Assembly (NCBI GenBank): GCA_934130325.1
Contig: CAKOYA010000041.1
Location: 1 to 7,276 of the forward strand
Reading direction: 5' to 3'
Source: an uncultured Clostridia bacterium
Lineage (GTDB): Bacteria; Bacillota; Clostridia; TANB77; CAG-465
DNA length: 7,276 nt
Shown: one piece after another, positions 5,077-7,276 of the stretch
How positions within the stretch are numbered: position 1 is the first letter of the stretch
How the letters are laid out: every line of letters starts with the position of its first letter
Notes under the pieces: generated by a model
What the model saw: only the letters and a program-made list of their open reading frames with translations
Databases searched by the model: none
What the model was told of the DNA's origin: nothing
Program-made: the position numbers and the translations under genes

Positions 5077-6239
5077 AAAATATATGCTTTTTTGTAGCTT
5101 TTATATCTTTTTTATTAGTTTTTACAACGATAATTAGTGGAAAAATATTAGAAAAAAAGGTTGCAAAATCAACGGTAAGTTTTAAAAGTAATGATGAATT
5201 AAAAGATTTATCTATGCAACAAAATGATAATAACCACAGTACTAATACTAGTGAAAATTTAGAAGATGAGGTTCAAGCTTTTAATAATACAGATACAAAA
5301 ACGACAAATGAACTTACAATAAATTTTTTAGGTGAGGTGATGATGGGAGGAAATGTCACTAATAATTTGGAATACAACTATTCTAGTAGTATAAAAGATA
5401 TTTATTCTACTGTAAGACAGGCTGATTTTACATATTGCAATTTTTCTACAAATATTACAAATTTAGAGAAAATAGAAAATGCTAAAAGTAAGTATCTTGT
5501 AACATCTAATATATTCAATGCTTTAGAAGCTTTGGGAATTGATGCTGTTTCTATTGCATCTGATCATATTGTAGATTATCAAAGTGATGTACTAAAAAAT
5601 ACAATTTCACTTTTGGAAAAAAATGAGATTTTTGTTGCTGGTAGGAAGGATATGCCTGTATATTTTGAGAAGGATAATAAAAAGATAGCAATAATATCTA
5701 CTAATTCTGTTATAATTGGAACAGCTAAAAATTATACAAGTAATGATATAAGTATATATTCTAAAGAGAATTTAAAGAAGAATATAGATGAGGCAAAACA
5801 AAGTGCGGATATAGTAATTGTAGACTTTCATTGGGGAAGAGATCATATTTACGGATTGACTGACCAAATGAGAGAGTATGCTAAAACTGCAATTGATTTA
5901 GGTGCTGATATGATTATAGGCTCACATGCTCTTGGCGTATACCCTATTGTAAAATATAAGGATAAACCAATTATATATAGTCTTGGGTATTTTATGAGTG
6001 ACCTTGACTATACTGTAGCTAAAAAGAGCTTTGTATTTAAATTAAAAATTTCAGCTCAGAATAAAATAAGCTCTTTAGAAATGATCCCAATTTATATTGA
6101 AAATAAAAAGTATGTTAGATTGTATAGCGAATATGATAGCGAAGAATGTAATAATTTTCTAGAACAGTTTAATGGCTGGAATGTTGAAAATGGTATAGAT
6201 TCTAAAGTAAGTGATAATAAAATATTAGTTGTTTTTTAA
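5004..6239 (+). CDS. CapA/PgsA-like (PGA_cap) membrane-anchored protein with altered metal-site motifs
   Basis: The fold family is the PGA_cap domain of CapA/PgsA, metallophosphoesterase-like proteins linked to poly-gamma-glutamate and other envelope functions. A basic N-terminus, one membrane segment (about residues 27-45) and a Ser/Asn/Thr-rich linker to about residue 100 suggest an outward-facing anchored protein. The domain follows, with GEVMMGG (110-116), CNFST, SDH (186-188) then VDYQ, HWGRDH (276-281), GADMIIGSHALG (to 311) and YSLGYF. Relatives usually have GD-M, NxE, NNH, HWG-E, G-HPH and YSLGNF at these places, so several likely metal ligands differ. ATG 5004 follows AAAGGTGA (4987-4994) at nine bases. 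ATG 5031 lacks an SD. The gene overlaps mtaB by at least 46 and probably 73 bases, and no terminator lies between them, so it is co-transcribed and perhaps translationally coupled. Its substrate is unknown, and no capsule synthesis genes are in view. Confidence 0.85.
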   Translation: MGNSSKNRIMLNRKRINARKIITIKNICFFVAFISFLLVFTTIISGKILEKKVAKSTVSFKSNDELKDLSMQQNDNNHSTNTSENLEDEVQAFNNTDTKTTNELTINFLGEVMMGGNVTNNLEYNYSSSIKDIYSTVRQADFTYCNFSTNITNLEKIENAKSKYLVTSNIFNALEALGIDAVSIASDHIVDYQSDVLKNTISLLEKNEIFVAGRKDMPVYFEKDNKKIAIISTNSVIIGTAKNYTSNDISIYSKENLKKNIDEAKQSADIVIVDFHWGRDHIYGLTDQMREYAKTAIDLGADMIIGSHALGVYPIVKYKDKPIIYSLGYFMSDLDYTVAKKSFVFKLKISAQNKISSLEMIPIYIENKKYVRLYSEYDSEECNNFLEQFNGWNVENGIDSKVSDNKILVVF

Positions 6240-6254
6240 AAAAACAATATTTAT

Positions 6255-6292
6255 AAAAGAGTTTGATTTAGCATATAAATCAACTCTTTTTT
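6255..6292 (+). terminator. Terminator of the mtaB/CapA-like unit
   Basis: The left arm (6255-6270, AAAAGAGTTTGATTTA) pairs with TAAATCAACTCTTTT (6276-6290) over 15 bp with one bulged T and a five-base loop, running into a T run. It starts 15 bases after the stop codon. Confidence 0.9.
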
Positions 6293-6307
6293 GCAATATA
6301 AAAATGT

Positions 6308-6336
6308 AACAATATCGGCCATTTTATAATATTGTT
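6308..6336. repeat. Short inverted repeat in intergenic DNA
   Basis: AACAATAT (6308-6315) and ATATTGTT (6329-6336) are perfect inverted repeats around a 13-base spacer containing CGGCC, which stands out in this AT-rich stretch. No T run follows on either strand. It could be an operator or part of an RNA; no function is visible. Confidence 0.35.
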
Positions 6337-6386
6337 AAAAAATATATCCAATACTTGATTGGTAATAATAGATTATAAACAGAAAG

Positions 6387-6416
6387 GGTACTTAGTAAAA
6401 TCTAAGTACCTTTTTT
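6387..6416 (+). terminator. Second, orphan terminator downstream of the CapA-like gene
   Basis: A perfect 9-bp stem, GGTACTTAG (6387-6395) and CTAAGTACC (6402-6410), has a six-base loop and is followed by TTTTTT. No coding gene lies between it and the previous terminator. It is either a back-up terminator or the end of a short RNA from 6293-6416. I see no convincing promoter for such an RNA. Confidence 0.85.
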
Positions 6417-6467
6417 AACTTCATGTATATTTAACCACTTTATCATATTTTTATCACAATTAGAATG

Positions 6468-6473
6468 TATAAT
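6468..6473 (+). promoter_or_regulatory. Possible -10 element in the intergenic region
   Basis: A consensus TATAAT lies at 6468-6473, preceded directly by TG. No good -35 box is found 16-18 bases upstream, where the sequence is ATATTT. In such AT-rich DNA this alone is weak, but it lies just upstream of a run of SD-like sites that ends in a strong terminator. Confidence 0.35.
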
Positions 6474-6479
6474 ATGGAC

Positions 6480-6763
6480 ATAATGAAAGGGAGGTTGATA
6501 TAGAGAAAATGAAATATGTAATAACAGCAGGTAGCTTAAAAAATATTTTATTTAGAAAGAATTAAAAAATGTATAAGGAGGTGATATTAAAAACCCATTG
6601 TACAAAAATTACATAGATAATAACTAAATATAATAGATATAAAGGAGATGGTATATGATAAAATAAATTTTCATAATAAATATATAAACAATTCCTATAC
6701 ATAAAATATATAAAAGCTTTAATAAGCAAAGAAACGAAAAATTAAAAATGCTTTTTCATATAT
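6480..6763 (+). other. Candidate short transcript with three SD-like sites and only tiny open frames
   Basis: Between the possible -10 and the terminator at 6764 lie AAGGGAGG (6487-6494), AAGGAGGTGAT (6575-6585, a full anti-SD match) and AAAGGAG (6641-6647). The open frames are tiny. ATG 6509-6565 gives 18 residues beginning MKYVITAGSLKN. ATG 6569-6616 gives 15 residues, with the strong SD inside it. ATG 6648-6704 gives 18 residues beginning MVYDKINFHNKY, and an overlapping ATG 6655 has the better spacing but reads only M-I-K-stop. None resembles a known peptide family to me. The 3' part can pair (ATATATAAAAGC at 6706-6717 with GCTTTTTCATATAT from 6750). A small RNA, a set of leader peptides or a decayed gene are all possible. 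Confidence 0.35.
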
Positions 6764-6791
6764 AAGCCAGGGATATATCCCCTGGCTTTTT
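6764..6791 (+). terminator. Strong G/C-rich terminator in the intergenic region
   Basis: AAGCCAGGG (6764-6772) pairs with CCCTGGCTT (6780-6788) around a seven-base loop, followed by a run of five T. Its G/C-rich stem stands out from the background and implies that transcription reaches here on the plus strand from upstream. Bases 6792-6880 hold nothing I can recognise. Confidence 0.85.
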
Positions 6792-6880
6792 CCTGCTTAT
6801 TATAAAATAGTAAAACATAAATTAACATAGTATTGATGCTTTGGCTAATTGTACTTAATATTATATAATTTAATTAAGTT

Positions 6881-6918
6881 AAAAATAGGTACTATATTAT
6901 TTTTAATATAGCACCTAT
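6881..6918 (-). terminator. Terminator of the Rpn-family gene
   Basis: The arms at 6885-6899 and 6904-6918 are 15-base inverted repeats around a four-base loop. The single imperfect pair is G-U on the minus strand and A-C on the plus strand. The minus-strand RNA ends in TTTTT from the A run at 6881-6885. It lies about 50 bases after the stop of the Rpn-family gene. Confidence 0.8.
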
Positions 6919-6967
6919 GCATATCGTAGGAAGTTTATTTTAGTTTTAACAAACTTTTTTATATTGA

Positions 6968-7276
6968 TTATAAGTGGCTTTTAATTTTTTCTATATCATC
7001 TATTGAAGCAGAGGTTAATTCAGATATAGATTGCGTGTCTAAACCTTTACTAAGCATCTTTTTTATAATTAAGTTACGTTCTTCTAAATGACCTTTTTTA
7101 AGTCCTTCTTTACGACCTTTTTTAAGCCCTTTTTCAAGACCTTGTTCAAGACCTTGAGTTAAGGCTAACTTACGTAGGGATTGTTCATCCATGATGTTTT
7201 TTTCTCTGGCTTCTGCGATTCTTCGTACTTCTTTGTTTGCGAGTAATTCTTCTAATTGTCTAACAGCTTCATCTAT
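6968..7276 (-). CDS. Rpn-family recombination-promoting nuclease/putative transposase, C-terminal part (partial)
   Basis: The frame is open from the window edge (7276) to the TAA at 6970-6968, so only the last 102 residues are seen. An internal ATG at 7192 is in frame but has no reason to be the start: the upstream codons read LEELLANKEVRRIAEAREK, typical of the helical region before the tail in Rpn proteins. A charged Gly-Leu-Glu/Lys repeat follows, and then a LIIKKMLSKGLDTQSISELT-type segment and IDDIEKIKSHL. This tail is the usual C-terminus of Rpn/PD-(D/E)XK-family proteins (RpnA-like, often annotated as transposases), which in E. coli are DNA endonucleases that promote recA-independent recombination. 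The nuclease domain with its catalytic residues lies outside the window, so activity cannot be judged. Such genes are mobile and often occur in many copies. Confidence 0.85.
   Translation of the reverse strand: MDEAVRQLEELLANKEVRRIAEAREKNIMDEQSLRKLALTQGLEQGLEKGLKKGRKEGLKKGHLEERNLIIKKMLSKGLDTQSISELTSASIDDIEKIKSHL
7091..7153 (-). repeat. 12-base tandem coding repeat in the Rpn-family tail
   Basis: About five and a half degenerate 12-base units encode four-residue steps starting with Gly (GLEQ, GLEK, GLKK, GRKE, GLKK, G). This is the low-complexity linker seen in many Rpn-family proteins, and its copy number is expected to vary between relatives. Confidence 0.75.

Noticed and set aside
6930..6960. 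Weak inverted repeat AAGTTT/AAACTT followed by T on the plus strand
   Set aside because: The stem is only six A/T-rich pairs and no transcript is evident; a better minus-strand terminator lies next to it.
1..7276. CRISPR array, tRNA or rRNA genes, insertion-sequence ends
   Set aside because: No regularly spaced repeats, cloverleaf sequences, rRNA signatures or terminal inverted repeats with target duplications were seen. The Rpn-family gene is the only mobile-type feature, and it is partial.

Overview
The window is very AT-rich. Its genes carry strong Shine-Dalgarno (SD) sites, TTGACA/TATAAT-type promoters with 17-base spacers, and clean rho-independent terminators. Together with a zinc-type ribosomal protein L32, a PDZ/radical-SAM DUF512 protein, MtaB, and an Rpn-family protein with a charged repeat tail, this points to a low-GC Firmicute, most likely of the class Clostridia. 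The species cannot be named from the sequence.

Layout. Bases 1-111 hold two nested terminators that close convergent transcripts. Bases 100-1017, minus strand: a two-gene unit with an unrecognised 206-aa protein followed by a small DUF1294 membrane protein whose frame is broken once. Bases 1070-1159: divergent promoters. Bases 1241-2885, plus strand: rpmF (L32), a terminator, then a DUF512 PDZ/radical-SAM protein with an unusual start. Bases 2924-3656: a single-gene unit for an unrecognised four-helix membrane protein. Bases 3733-6292: mtaB (tRNA t6A37 methylthiotransferase, frame broken once near its 5' end) overlapping a membrane-anchored CapA/PGA_cap-like protein. Bases 6293-6967: about 675 bases without a convincing gene, but with terminators and a possible short transcript. 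Bases 6968-7276, minus strand: the C-terminal part of an Rpn-family nuclease/transposase that runs off the window.

The most notable observation is that the two broken genes, DUF1294 and mtaB, are broken in the same way. In each, the zero frame meets CGG followed by A. Skipping the C, so that GGA is read as glycine, restores the conserved family sequence exactly (LIGMYLFHHKT in DUF1294; TLGCKVNKYET in MtaB). CGG is otherwise nearly absent: I find only two more in-frame CGG codons in the window, both apparently read as Arg. This fits +1 frameshifting at a rare or poorly decoded CGG codon, or a tolerated single-base insertion. Recurrent assembly error is the main alternative.

A second translation oddity is the DUF512 gene. 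Its only well-placed start after a good SD is ATA. The other genes show no obvious joint pathway: the window mixes translation and tRNA-modification genes (rpmF, mtaB, perhaps DUF512) with envelope or membrane proteins of unknown role.
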